Source: RPQJ01 sp035554635
GTDB lineage: Bacteria > Pseudomonadota > Gammaproteobacteria > Steroidobacterales > Steroidobacteraceae
Length of the DNA: 45,329 nucleotides
Assembly: GCA_035554635.1 (NCBI GenBank)
Contig: DATMIB010000216.1
Span: 1-45,329, forward strand
Direction of reading: 5' to 3'
The notes under the pieces are model-generated. The model was not told the origin of the DNA and ran no database searches. It saw nothing but the letters and a program-made list of their open reading frames with translations. How positions within the stretch are numbered: the first letter of the stretch is position 1; the number at the start of each line of letters is the position of its first letter. Below, piece after piece: positions 1-8,338 of this stretch. The position numbers and the translations under genes were made by a program.

Positions 1-890
1 AACACCTGCACGGTCAGCGACGCCGCCTGCACCCAGAAGTCGAGCGTGTTGAAGAACTCGGTGCGCGAGTCGCGGTCGGTGAACGTCACCGCCACGAGCG
101 CCTGCTGCTCTAGGTACAGGAACGTCGACGCCCAGGTCAGCAGCAGCACGAACAGCGCGATCAGCGCGAGGTAGGGCGAACTCGCGACCTGCCGGAACGC
201 GGCGAGCGCGCTGCCGCCGAGGTTGGCGTCGGGATCGTGTCGCGTCTCGCCCGCCTCCGCCGGCGCCGCCTGTGTGACGCCGTGATGGCGGTGCCAGGCC
301 AGCACGCGCAGCATGAAGCCGAGCCCGATCGCGAGCAGCACGGCCGACACGAGCAACAGGTTGATCGTGCCGACGCGCTGCACGAGCAGCTTGCCGAGGA
401 ACGGCCCGAACAGCCCGCCGAGCGAGAGCCCCGCCGCGATGAAGCCGAACAGGCGACCCGCCTGTTCGCGCGTGAAGACGTCCGCCATCAGGCTCCAGAA
501 CACCGCGACCACGAACAGGTTGAAGACGCTGACCCAGACGAAATACACGCGCGCAATCCAGGTGTGGTCGGCCTGGGCGACGAACCACGCGTAGAAACCG
601 AAGATGTTGAGGATGAAGAACAGGTAGACCCAGGGCAGGAACACCGTGCGCCGGAAGCGCGAGGTGAGCCAGCCGTAGACCGGCTGCAGCGCGAGCATCG
701 CGACGAACGTGCCCCAGAACAGCGCCGGCAGCGTCTCGACACCCGATGTGAGTCCCATCGTCTCGCGGATCGGCCGCAGGATCGAATAGCTCGAGAACAT
801 CGCGAACACGCAGGCGAACGCGGCGAGCACGCCACCGAGTTCGTGCGGCTGGGCCGTGATCGCGGCGGCGAACCGTGCGCGCAAGCTCAC
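1..890 (-). CDS. MFS/NTT-like (ATP/ADP translocase family, COG3202-like) membrane transporter, 3' end missing
   Basis: About 296 residues are present and the C-terminus runs off the window. The translation is a multi-helix membrane protein. Near residue 35 it carries YSILRPIRETMG, which resembles the YxxLRPxRdxMG signature of the bacterial nucleotide-exchanger-like MFS group. Hydrophobic segments follow through the rest of the reading frame. The likely start is a GTG at 888-890 that overlaps the TGA of the upstream metallo-hydrolase gene (GTGA), so the two genes are probably translationally coupled. Family membership is read from the signature. The substrate is unknown: free-living members are not proven ATP/ADP exchangers, so I do not assign one. 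Confidence 0.75.
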   Translation of the reverse strand, partial: MSLRARFAAAITAQPHELGGVLAAFACVFAMFSSYSILRPIRETMGLTSGVETLPALFWGTFVAMLALQPVYGWLTSRFRRTVFLPWVYLFFILNIFGFYAWFVAQADHTWIARVYFVWVSVFNLFVVAVFWSLMADVFTREQAGRLFGFIAAGLSLGGLFGPFLGKLLVQRVGTINLLLVSAVLLAIGLGFMLRVLAWHRHHGVTQAAPAEAGETRHDPDANLGGSALAAFRQVASSPYLALIALFVLLLTWASTFLYLEQQALVAVTFTDRDSRTEFFNTLDFWVQAASLTVQV

Positions 891-2296
891 GCGGCCACCG
901 CGAGGTCGACACGCTGGCCGGCGCGGGCGATTTCCGCCGCGACACCGCGCCCGTGCAGCGCTGCACGCAAGCCCTCCGCACCCTCGTGCTCACCGTGGAC
1001 CAGGTACGTTCGTCGCGGCCCGTGCAGGCCCCCATGCCAGCGCAGCAGGTCCTCCTGGTCACCGTGCGCGGAGAAGCCGCCGAGCGTGTGGACCTTCGCC
1101 GCCACCGTGACCGGCTCGCCGTGGATGCGCACGGACTCGCGCCCGTCGACGATGGCGCGGCCGAGTGTGCCGACCGCCTGGAACCCGGTGAAGATCACGT
1201 TGCACTCCGGTCGCGCAAGGTTGTGCTTCAGATGGTGCACGATGCGACCGCCCGTGCACATGCCGCTGCCCGCGATCACGATCGCACCGTCGCGGATCCG
1301 GTTGATCGCCATCGACTCCTCGGCCGAGCGTGAGAACACCAGGTTCGGCAACGGCGGCATGCGGTCGGCACGACGCCGCACGGCGGCCGCTTCGTCGTCG
1401 TAGAGTTCGGCGTGACGCCAGTAGATTGCCGATGCCTCGATCGCCATCGGGCTGTCGAGGAAGAGCTGCCAGTCGCCGACACCCCATTCGTCGTAGTGCG
1501 TGGCGAGTGCGTAGAGGATTTCCTGGCTGCGTCCCACGGCAAAGGCCGGGATCAGCGTGTTGCCGCCGCCGCGACGCGCTTCGCGCAGGATCTGGCCGAA
1601 CTGCCGCAGCGTCTCCGTCCGTTCGCGGTGACGGCGGTCGCCGTAGGTGCTCTCCATGACCACCCAGTCGACGGCGCCGTCCGCCTCCGGGTCGCGCAGG
1701 ATCGGCGAGTCGTATTGGCCCACGTCGCCGCTGAACACGAGGCGGCGGCGCACGCCCTGTTCCTCGACGTCGAGCCAGACGCTCGCAGAGCCGAGGATGT
1801 GGCCGGCGTCGCGAAACGTGAGCGTGACGCCCGGCAGCACCTCGAGCGGCTGCGCGTAGCGCACGGTCCTGAACTGCCGCAGCGTCGCGGTCGCGTCGTC
1901 GATCGTGAACAGCGGTTCTCCCGAGCCGCTCGCGCGACCGTGCCGGCGTTCGCGGGCGTGGCGTCGCGCGCGGTCGGCCTCGCGTTCGGCCATCGCGGCG
2001 CTGTCGGCGAGCAGGATGCGCGCGAGGTCGCGACAGGCGGCCGTGGCATGGATCGGGCCGCGGTAGCCACGGCGGTGCAGCAGCGGCAGGCGCCCGCAAT
2101 GGTCGATGTGGGCATGGCTCAGCACGACCGCGTCGATGCACGAAACATCGAACGGAAACGGTGCGCGATTGCGCGCATCGGGATCGTCCCCGCCCTGGAC
2201 CAGGCCACAGTCGAGCAGCAGCGTGCGGCCCTGCACCTCGAGGATGTGACAGGACCCGGTGACCTCGCCGGCCGCGCCGTAGAACTCAAGGTGCAT
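887..2296 (-). CDS. MBL-fold beta-CASP metallo-hydrolase (YSH1/RNase J-like exonuclease family)
   Basis: The 469-residue cytoplasmic protein has the metallo-beta-lactamase motif HAHIDHCG at residues 61-68, DAGHILGSA (motif 3) and SGDVG (motif 4). These are followed by a beta-CASP domain with AGSGMCTGG and the C-terminal RMMBL-type SAHGDQEDLL and LVHGE motifs. All expected zinc ligands appear to be present. Members of COG1236 are RNA-processing nucleases or related hydrolases; the actual substrate here is unknown. The ATG start has a GGAG 9 nt upstream. The stop overlaps the start of the downstream transporter gene, and the HD-GYP gene lies 72 bp upstream on the same strand, so the three may share a transcript. 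Confidence 0.88.
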   Translation of the reverse strand: MHLEFYGAAGEVTGSCHILEVQGRTLLLDCGLVQGGDDPDARNRAPFPFDVSCIDAVVLSHAHIDHCGRLPLLHRRGYRGPIHATAACRDLARILLADSAAMAEREADRARRHARERRHGRASGSGEPLFTIDDATATLRQFRTVRYAQPLEVLPGVTLTFRDAGHILGSASVWLDVEEQGVRRRLVFSGDVGQYDSPILRDPEADGAVDWVVMESTYGDRRHRERTETLRQFGQILREARRGGGNTLIPAFAVGRSQEILYALATHYDEWGVGDWQLFLDSPMAIEASAIYWRHAELYDDEAAAVRRRADRMPPLPNLVFSRSAEESMAINRIRDGAIVIAGSGMCTGGRIVHHLKHNLARPECNVIFTGFQAVGTLGRAIVDGRESVRIHGEPVTVAAKVHTLGGFSAHGDQEDLLRWHGGLHGPRRTYLVHGEHEGAEGLRAALHGRGVAAEIARAGQRVDLAVAA

Positions 2297-2368
2297 GCGG
2301 GGACGCTCCGTTTTCCGCCTGCCCCATTACAACTGGGTTTGGCGGCAAACGGAAACGCCGGCGTGCGC

Positions 2369-5065
2369 CTATGCGATGCGCTGCCCCGCCGGTGCGGTGG
2401 CGTCCTCGAGCAGCGTGCCTGGTGACTGCGTCTCGCGCAGGACCCGGACGCAGGCCTTGACCACTCGCGCGTCGTACCGGCGGCCGGCCTGCGACTGCAG
2501 TTCCTCGATGCACGCTGCCAGCGTCAGGGCGGGCCGGTGCGGGCGCTGCGCGAGCATGGCCTCGACGGCGTCGGCCACCGCGACGATGCGCGCCTCGAGC
2601 AGGATCTCCTCGCCGCGGAGCCCTCGCGGGTAGCCGGAGCCGTCGAGCCGCTCGTGGTGCTGCCGCACGACCTCGGCCACCGGCCACGGGAACTCGATTG
2701 CGCGCAGCACCTCGTAGCCGCGCTCGGCGTGCGTCTTGATGAGTTCGAACTCCGACGGCGCGAGCGTGCCCGGACGCCAGAGCAGTTCGCGCGGGATCTG
2801 CAGCATGCCGACGTCGACGAGCTGGCCCATGACGCGCAGGCCGCGAATCGTGTGACCCGGCAGGCCGAGCGACACGCCGATGGCCGAGGCGTAGTCGGCG
2901 ACGCGCTTCGAGCGGCCGATCTTGCAGGCGTCCTGTGCCTCGGCGAGCAGCGCGAGCGACTCGATCGCGCCGAACATGACGCGCTCCATGTGGTCCATGG
3001 CGCTGACGACTTCGGCGTCCGAGCGGCGCCGGCGCAACAGCTTCCACGTCGCGTCGGCCACCTGCGCGAGGTGACGCCGATCGTCGTCGTCGTAGGGACG
3101 CGGCGCATCGGCCACGAGCAGCGCACCGACCAGTCGGCCACCGTCGAGCAGCGGTGTCACGGCCTGGCGCGCGAGTTCGTCCGGCAGCCCGGCCTGGCGC
3201 AGCGTTCCGGTCGCCTCGCTCGCTTCGCGCGCGATCGGGCGTTGCGAGCCGAGGCATTCATAAAGCGCCGTGTCCTGCGGGGGTGCGCCGCGCCAGCGCG
3301 CGAACGGCACAGTGCCGGCCTCGCCGCCGCGACGCGCGGCCAGCTCGACGTTCGGCATGTCGGCGCCGGCGAGGAACAGGTACGCGAGCGGGCTGGCGGT
3401 CAGTTCCTGCGCGAGTTCGAGCGCCCGCTCCTGGATCTCGCCTTCGGTCAGCGCGTGCGCACGTTGTGCGAGCTCCAGCAGACGCGCGACGCGCAGCTGG
3501 TCGCGTTCGTTGCGTTCAGTCGTGCGTCGCGTCGCGGTGACGTCGCGCGCCGTAATTACGCGCAGGCCGTCGTCGCCTGCGCAGGTCGCGACGGCCAGTT
3601 CGACATCGAGCGTCACCGCGTCGGCACGGCGCCAGCGCACGTGCTCGCGCTGGATGCCCGCGTCGGCGAGCGCCGCCGTGCGCACGGTCGAGTCGACCGC
3701 GTCCTCGGCCGCCAGCGACTGCAGCGACAGCGCCGCAACGCCGGCCTTGTCGACCGCGAGCAACTCGAGCAGGGCCGCGTTGGCGTACTGGAACCGGCCG
3801 TCGGCATCGACGATGCCACACGCCTCGGGCGCGACGGCAAGGGCGGCGGCCTCGACCGCGAGGACGCGCTCGCGCGCCCGCAGCGCCAGCTCCTCGGTGA
3901 CGTCACGGACGCTCACGATCCAGCACGCACGACCGGCATACGACGTCGGCAGGCGCACCAGCTGCAGTCGCGCCGGCGAACCGTCCTGGCGGCGCCAGTC
4001 GATCAGCGCCTCGCGCGCCGTGTCGTCCGCGTCGGCGGCACCCGGCAGGACTTCGGCCAGCGGCTTGCCACGCAGCGCAGCGGATTCGAGGCCGGTGAGT
4101 GCCGCCGCGGCATCGTTGGCCGCGTGCACGAGCCGGGACTCGACGTCGACGATGAACGTGGGCGTCGGCTGCGTGGCAAACGCACGCTCGGCGTCGTTGG
4201 CGGCGGATTGCGCGCGGGCACGGGCGGTGTTGAGTTCGGCGAGCCGCGTCTCGAGCGCCGCCAGCCGGGAGATCTCGGCGCGGGCTTCCTCGGCCACGCC
4301 ACGGGCCGCATTTTCCGCCGCCGCGCGGGCCTGCTGCTGCGCCGCCTCGATCTGCTTCTGGGCCGATTCGGCGGCCTCGCGTGTCTGCTGCTGCGCCGCC
4401 TCGACTTGCTTCCGGCCCGACTCGGCAGCTTCACGCGCCTGGCGCTGGGACGCCTCGAGGTCGCGGATGCGGCCCTGCAGGTCGCGGATCCGCACCGACT
4501 CCGACGCGGCGAATTCGGCGCGGGCCCGGGACTCGTGTTCGGCACGTTCGCGCGCGACACGCTCGGCCGCGGCGAGTTGCTGGTTCTGCGCGCCGAGTTC
4601 GCGGACCTGGCGCTCGAGGTCGGTCAGCCGACGACGGTCCTGTTCGCGGCGGTCGAGCAGTTCCGGCACCAGCGCCGGCATGCGCATCGTGCCCGAGCCC
4701 GGCGACTGCTCGTCGATTGCCGCGGCGAGGTCGTCGAGCGTGGAGCCGCGCGGCAGGAAGCGCTGCGCGCCGACTTCGGCCGCAAAGGCCTCGTATTTCG
4801 GCCCCTCGACCCGGAACGAGTGCAGGACGAACGGCAGGTGCAGGAACGCCGGGTCTTCGCGAAGACGCCGGCAAAGCGCAAAACCATCGAGACGTGGCAA
4901 CAGCACGTCGCTGACGACGGCGTCGGGGGTGGTCTCGCCACGAATCGCCTCGAGTGCCTCGACACCACTGCGCGCCTTCAGTACGCGGTGACCACGCGAC
5001 TGCAGCACGCTCTCGACGGCAGCGAGGTCCTGGTCGCGCTCGTAGGCCAGCAGGACAGTCTTCAT
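2369..5065 (-). CDS. Receiver-coiled coil-PAS-PAS-GAF-HD-GYP signalling protein with degenerate HD motif
   Basis: I chose the ATG at 5065 (898 aa) because it begins a receiver domain (MKTVLLAYERDQ). A longer frame to 5197 would add 44 residues of low-complexity sequence. Domains: receiver at about 1-120 (phospho-acceptor Asp53 in VVSDVLLPRLDG, with the usual switch Lys not evident), a long Ala/Gln/Glu-rich coiled coil at about 135-290, two PAS domains at about 300-560, GAF at about 570-710, and HD-GYP at about 715-875. HD-GYP proteins hydrolyse cyclic di-GMP. Here HHERLDGSGYP is intact (His803-Pro813), but the HD motif reads LVDVGM (Val750-Asp751) instead of LHDIGK, and the early HSxRV histidine is also absent. 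Catalysis is therefore doubtful, and the protein may act as a sensor or effector. Confidence 0.85.
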   Translation of the reverse strand: MKTVLLAYERDQDLAAVESVLQSRGHRVLKARSGVEALEAIRGETTPDAVVSDVLLPRLDGFALCRRLREDPAFLHLPFVLHSFRVEGPKYEAFAAEVGAQRFLPRGSTLDDLAAAIDEQSPGSGTMRMPALVPELLDRREQDRRRLTDLERQVRELGAQNQQLAAAERVARERAEHESRARAEFAASESVRIRDLQGRIRDLEASQRQAREAAESGRKQVEAAQQQTREAAESAQKQIEAAQQQARAAAENAARGVAEEARAEISRLAALETRLAELNTARARAQSAANDAERAFATQPTPTFIVDVESRLVHAANDAAAALTGLESAALRGKPLAEVLPGAADADDTAREALIDWRRQDGSPARLQLVRLPTSYAGRACWIVSVRDVTEELALRARERVLAVEAAALAVAPEACGIVDADGRFQYANAALLELLAVDKAGVAALSLQSLAAEDAVDSTVRTAALADAGIQREHVRWRRADAVTLDVELAVATCAGDDGLRVITARDVTATRRTTERNERDQLRVARLLELAQRAHALTEGEIQERALELAQELTASPLAYLFLAGADMPNVELAARRGGEAGTVPFARWRGAPPQDTALYECLGSQRPIAREASEATGTLRQAGLPDELARQAVTPLLDGGRLVGALLVADAPRPYDDDDRRHLAQVADATWKLLRRRRSDAEVVSAMDHMERVMFGAIESLALLAEAQDACKIGRSKRVADYASAIGVSLGLPGHTIRGLRVMGQLVDVGMLQIPRELLWRPGTLAPSEFELIKTHAERGYEVLRAIEFPWPVAEVVRQHHERLDGSGYPRGLRGEEILLEARIVAVADAVEAMLAQRPHRPALTLAACIEELQSQAGRRYDARVVKACVRVLRETQSPGTLLEDATAPAGQRIA

Positions 5066-5306
5066 CGGAGAATCCAAGCTCCCTGCGGGGTGCGCCACGC
5101 AACCGGTCGGGCGCGCGGTCGATCCCCCGTTGACGCCCGGCGAGTATGCTCCGCCGCCGTCGCCGGCTACCAATACGGGCGTTGCAGCCGTCGACATGCG
5201 TCACAGATTGCCGTCGGCGGCTTGGGTGGCCGGCACGGGCGCCGGAGGCACTTGCGGGGTCCGCGACGCGTACAATCGCGACAGAACAGCGACGGAGATC
5301 ACGGCG
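5066..5306. other. Divergent intergenic region between the HD-GYP gene and the DUF4136 lipoprotein gene
   Basis: This 241-bp gap holds the 5' regions of two divergent genes. I see no convincing -35/-10 pair, palindrome or RNA structure in it. An open frame continuing from the HD-GYP gene covers part of it but has no domain content. Confidence 0.5.
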
Positions 5307-5894
5307 ATGCGCAGCAAGGTCTGCTTCTGGGGTGGCGTGGTCATGGCCCTGGCGGGCTGCGCGGTGCACTGGGACGTCGATACGTACGCCGCACCCGAGG
5401 GCAACGTCGCGAGCCGCCAATCGTACTTCTGGAAAGGCGGCGACTACGCCACGGCACAGCAGATCGACCCGGCCTTCGTGCAATACGCCGATGCGCAGGT
5501 GCGCGCCGCCGTGACCGAGGAACTGCGCCGCAAGGGCTACACCGAGGCGGCGGCAGCCGATGGCGCAGACCTCGTGGTCAGTTACCAGGTGTCGGGCATG
5601 CGCCGGTTCGTGAGCGAGGACACCACACGCATCGGTGCGCCCTCCCCGAACACCGTGCTGAGCCCGAGCGAAATGCAGCCGCCACCGGCCTCTTCGGTGC
5701 CACGCGAGGTCACGGTGCGGGACGGGTCGGTGATCCTGTTCCTCGACGACGTGCAGCTCGGCAAGCTGGCGTGGCGCGGCGAAGTCTCGACGGAGGTGCG
5801 CGCCGGTTCGTCGGAGCAGACCGCGCGCATCATCGCGCAGATGGCCCGCGAGATCGTCAAGGCGGTGCCGGCGCGTGCCGGCGCCCCGCGCTGA
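5307..5894 (+). CDS. DUF4136-type outer-membrane lipoprotein
   Basis: The 195-residue product starts at the ATG at 5307, with GGAG about 10 nt upstream. It carries a lipoprotein signal with the lipobox LAGC, giving Cys18 as the lipidated residue. The mature part (YFWKGGDYATAQQIDPAFVQYADAQVRAAVTEELRRKG as a pattern: Asp-Pro then a helix ending in RRKGY) followed by ADLVVSY is characteristic of DUF4136 proteins, whose function is not known. A Pro/Ser-rich insertion lies at about residues 110-135. An in-frame extension to 5130 is possible but would destroy the signal peptide. It ends 1 bp before the convergent DUF606 gene. Confidence 0.82.
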   Translation: MRSKVCFWGGVVMALAGCAVHWDVDTYAAPEGNVASRQSYFWKGGDYATAQQIDPAFVQYADAQVRAAVTEELRRKGYTEAAAADGADLVVSYQVSGMRRFVSEDTTRIGAPSPNTVLSPSEMQPPPASSVPREVTVRDGSVILFLDDVQLGKLAWRGEVSTEVRAGSSEQTARIIAQMAREIVKAVPARAGAPR

Positions 5895-5895
5895 C

Positions 5896-6342
5896 TCAGC
5901 GGCGCACGATCAGCAGCGTCCCGACGATCAGCAGGGCCGCGCCGACCAGGCGCGTCGGCGTGACCGGAATGCGGGGAAACCCGAGCACGCCGAACTGGTC
6001 GACCAGCAGCGAGGCGACGAGCTGGCCGGCCAGCACCAGCGCCAGCAGGGCCAGCCCGCCGAGCCGCGGCCCGAGCATCGTCACGCTGGCGACGTAGGTC
6101 GCACCGAGCAGGCCGCCGAACCATGCCCAGGCCGGCACCTGGCCGATCGAGCCGGGCGTGTAGCGCGCGCCGACCGTGAAGGCGCAGACCACCAGCGCCA
6201 CCAGCCCGATCGCGAAGTTGGCGAGGGCGCCCCAGAGCGGCGACCCCATCGTGCGGCCGATCGTCGCGTTCATGCCGATCTGGACCGCGAGCCCGGCCCC
6301 CACCGCGACGGCCACGCCGTGCGGCCAGTATTGCCCCAGCAT
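5896..6342 (-). CDS. DMT-superfamily inner-membrane protein, DUF606/YdcZ type
   Basis: The 148-residue hydrophobic protein has about five transmembrane segments. Its first part contains GAGLAVQIGMNATIGRTMG and PLWGALANFAIG, the pattern typical of DUF606/YdcZ proteins (half-size relatives of EamA transporters). It is the usual length for this family. The transported substrate is unknown. It directly follows the HEAGH membrane-protein gene on the same strand (ATG at 6342, 1 bp after that stop), which suggests one minus-strand transcript. Confidence 0.82.
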   Translation of the reverse strand: MLGQYWPHGVAVAVGAGLAVQIGMNATIGRTMGSPLWGALANFAIGLVALVVCAFTVGARYTPGSIGQVPAWAWFGGLLGATYVASVTMLGPRLGGLALLALVLAGQLVASLLVDQFGVLGFPRIPVTPTRLVGAALLIVGTLLIVRR

Positions 6343-6945
6343 CTAGACCCCTGTTTCGCGCCCCGCAAGCCAGCGGCGCATCAACCAGAAACAGACTGCG
6401 ACGCCCCCGAGCCACGCGCCGGCGCCCAGCAGGCCGGCCAAGGTCGTGTCGAGCGACAGCAGTCCCCAGCGCGACAGGATCTCACGCCAGTCGTGGTGCG
6501 TCTCCGGATCGAGGCCGCCGATCAGCGGCAACTGCAGGGCACGCGCGTCGCCCATGTAGACCGCGACGTTCAGCAGGCTTTCGCAGAGCCAGGCCGCCGA
6601 CAGCGCGAACCCGAGCGTGTGGCGGCGACGATGGAAGTGCCAGGCGCACGCGAACGGAAAGACGAGCTGGCCCAGCGTGCCGCCGTAGACCGAGAGCCGG
6701 TCGGAAAGGAGGCCCAGCAGCAGGTGACCGGCTTCGTGGAAGACGAGGTTCGCATGGTCGACGATCGGCACGAACCGGTTGCCGGTCGACGCCCGCAGCA
6801 GCAGCCAGAGGCTGGCAATCGTGGCGGCGCACGTCGCGAACGTGCCTGGCCTCGACCACTGCGGGCCGTCGGCGTCGATGAAGGTCTGCGCGCCGCGGCG
6901 CGGGCCAGCGGCGCGGGTCTTTCCCGGGACGTCCGCGTCGCTCAG
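6343..6945 (-). CDS. Putative M50-like membrane metallopeptidase homologue (HEAGH motif), start uncertain
   Basis: The coding part is clear from a transmembrane segment (ATIASLWLLL) onward, then FVPIVDHANLVFHEAGHLLLG with a zinc-binding HExxH motif, and at least three further hydrophobic segments. It ends at the stop at 6343. No ATG, GTG or TTG occurs in frame between the end of the upstream gene and the first helix. The only sensible start is a CTG at 6943-6945 overlapping the upstream TGA (CTGA), giving 200 aa. A GTG in FVPIVDH would remove the first helix. The HEAGH motif suggests a membrane-embedded metallopeptidase fold of the M50 type, but activity and substrate are unknown. Confidence 0.65.
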   Translation of the reverse strand: MSDADVPGKTRAAGPRRGAQTFIDADGPQWSRPGTFATCAATIASLWLLLRASTGNRFVPIVDHANLVFHEAGHLLLGLLSDRLSVYGGTLGQLVFPFACAWHFHRRRHTLGFALSAAWLCESLLNVAVYMGDARALQLPLIGGLDPETHHDWREILSRWGLLSLDTTLAGLLGAGAWLGGVAVCFWLMRRWLAGRETGV

Positions 6946-8147
6946 GCCGCCCCCGCCGCGGTCGACGGCGTACCCGGGGCCGGCGTCGGCGCCGAGCCGG
7001 ACGCCGGCGGCGTCCCGCGTCGCGGCCACCCCTGCCACACGAGCGCGCCGATGCCGAGCAGCAAGGCCGTGAAGGTCACCCAGCCACCGAGGTAGGGCAC
7101 CTTGCCGACGAGCCAGAGCGCAAGCACGGCCACCAGCAGTGCGCCCAGGCGCCACGCGGTCGTGACCGGTTCCGAGCCGCGCAGCAGCTCGAGCCCCTTG
7201 CGTCCGAGGAACAACGCCGCGGTCACCCAGCCCAGGAACAGCAGCACCAGGTAGAGCAGCAGCACGATCAGCGCGAGCGGTATGCCGACGATGGTGACGA
7301 GCAGCAGCACCACGAGGATCGGCAGGCACACGAGGATGACGAAGCCCAACCCCAGGCTGCGCAACGGCTCGCGCCCGATCCAGTCCGCGGCCCGGGCCGA
7401 GTACGCCGGGAAGGCCAGCGTGAACAGGGTGCCCGCGACGAACACCCCGAGGATCCACAGCAACGAGCCGACACCGTGCGTCACCCCGCGCAGGTCGTAG
7501 ACGATGTCGTCGCCGTCGACGTGCGCGCGGCTGTCCGCGACGTGGTATTCCACCCCGCCCATGACCTGGGCACCCGGTGGCACGACCGGCTCGCGCACGC
7601 TGTGGATAACGAGCTTGCCGTCGATGCGCGTGCTCGGTCCGAGCTCGACCTCGTCCGCGCGCACCTCGGCGTCGCCGCCGACGGTGCCGTCGATGACCAC
7701 CTTGCCACCCGTGACCTGCAGGTAATCGTGCGTCGTGCCGTCGAAGCGGATGTGGCCCCCGGTCAGCGTGAGGGCTCCGTTGACGTCGGTGGCCGGCCCG
7801 ACCTCGATCTCGCCGCCGGCGAGCCGTGCGTTGCCGGTCACGATCGCGTCGAGCCGCACCTCGCCGCCCACGGCATAGAGGTCGTCGCCGATGCCGCCGC
7901 CGACCGAGACCTTGCCGCCGGCGACCGCGAGATCACCCTGCACCTCGGCCGCGGTGGACACCTCGCCGCCGGCGAGGAACGCGTCACCCGCGACGGGGTC
8001 GGTCACGTTCAGCGCGCCACCCGCGCCGAACCAGTCGGAGCCGAGCTGGTGCGTGACGGTCTCTCCGTCGTCGTGGTGCTTGCCACCGCACGCGGTGATC
8101 GCGAGGACCAGCGCCAGCACGGCTGTCGTCTTGGCGACCGCTCTCAT
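6942..8147 (-). CDS. Polymer-forming (bactofilin-like) lipoprotein with C-terminal membrane helices
   Basis: I chose the ATG at 8147, with GGAG 8 nt upstream, giving 401 aa. A longer frame to 8471 runs through an RNA-like intergenic region and is unlikely. The N-terminus is a lipoprotein-like signal ending ITAC (Cys20). Residues about 40-210 form a repetitive beta-solenoid-like stretch with recurring GGE/GGK/GGH steps (for example FLAGGEV, AVAGGKV, YAVGGEV, RLAGGEI), as in DUF342/bactofilin-type polymer-forming proteins. Residues about 230-375 contain four to five hydrophobic helices, then a Pro/Ala tail. The likely topology is a periplasmic beta-solenoid tethered to the inner membrane. The function is unknown. 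It overlaps the HEAGH gene by the CTGA. Confidence 0.72.
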   Translation of the reverse strand: MRAVAKTTAVLALVLAITACGGKHHDDGETVTHQLGSDWFGAGGALNVTDPVAGDAFLAGGEVSTAAEVQGDLAVAGGKVSVGGGIGDDLYAVGGEVRLDAIVTGNARLAGGEIEVGPATDVNGALTLTGGHIRFDGTTHDYLQVTGGKVVIDGTVGGDAEVRADEVELGPSTRIDGKLVIHSVREPVVPPGAQVMGGVEYHVADSRAHVDGDDIVYDLRGVTHGVGSLLWILGVFVAGTLFTLAFPAYSARAADWIGREPLRSLGLGFVILVCLPILVVLLLVTIVGIPLALIVLLLYLVLLFLGWVTAALFLGRKGLELLRGSEPVTTAWRLGALLVAVLALWLVGKVPYLGGWVTFTALLLGIGALVWQGWPRRGTPPASGSAPTPAPGTPSTAAGAA

Positions 8148-8202
8148 GTCTCTACTCCACGCCCGTCGCAAGTCGCGCGGGCAGTCACGGGCCATCGACG
8201 CC

Positions 8203-8208
8203 AGTCTA
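8203..8208 (-). promoter_or_regulatory. Possible -10 element (TAGACT) for the polymer-forming lipoprotein gene
   Basis: TAGACT lies 55 bp upstream of the ATG at 8147. The same hexamer appears at the glgB and GH13 promoters in this window. The only -35-like sequence at 17 bp spacing is TTACGC, which is weak. Confidence 0.3.
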
Positions 8209-8301
8209 GGACAGGGGCTCCGGCTGCGTAACGGCGGCCGCGGCGATTCGGCCCGACGCGCGGTCGCTTCGTCGAATCGGTGGCGCGGGGTGGGGTGCGG
8301 C

Positions 8302-8338
8302 AAATAAAAAAGCCGCGACGCTCGACGCATCGCGGCTT
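8302..8338 (-). terminator. Rho-independent terminator of the candidate small RNA
   Basis: A perfect 9-bp stem (8310-8318 pairs with 8330-8338, AAGCCGCGA/TCGCGGCTT) with an 11-nt loop is followed on the minus strand by a T-rich tail at 8311-8302. No minus-strand protein gene ends here. Confidence 0.75.

Noticed and set aside
5066..5197. 44-residue N-terminal extension of the HD-GYP protein
   Set aside because: It is low-complexity sequence ahead of a receiver domain that begins cleanly at the ATG at 5065.
2537..6097. 1186-residue plus-strand ORF overlapping the HD-GYP gene and others
   Set aside because: It is antisense to a clearly conserved multi-domain protein and reads as Arg/Gly/Ala/His-rich sequence without domains, as expected for a high-GC shadow frame. 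The same applies to the long antisense frames over the TonB receptor (15166-17709), glgB/glgX (30873-34178) and glgP (38233-40656).
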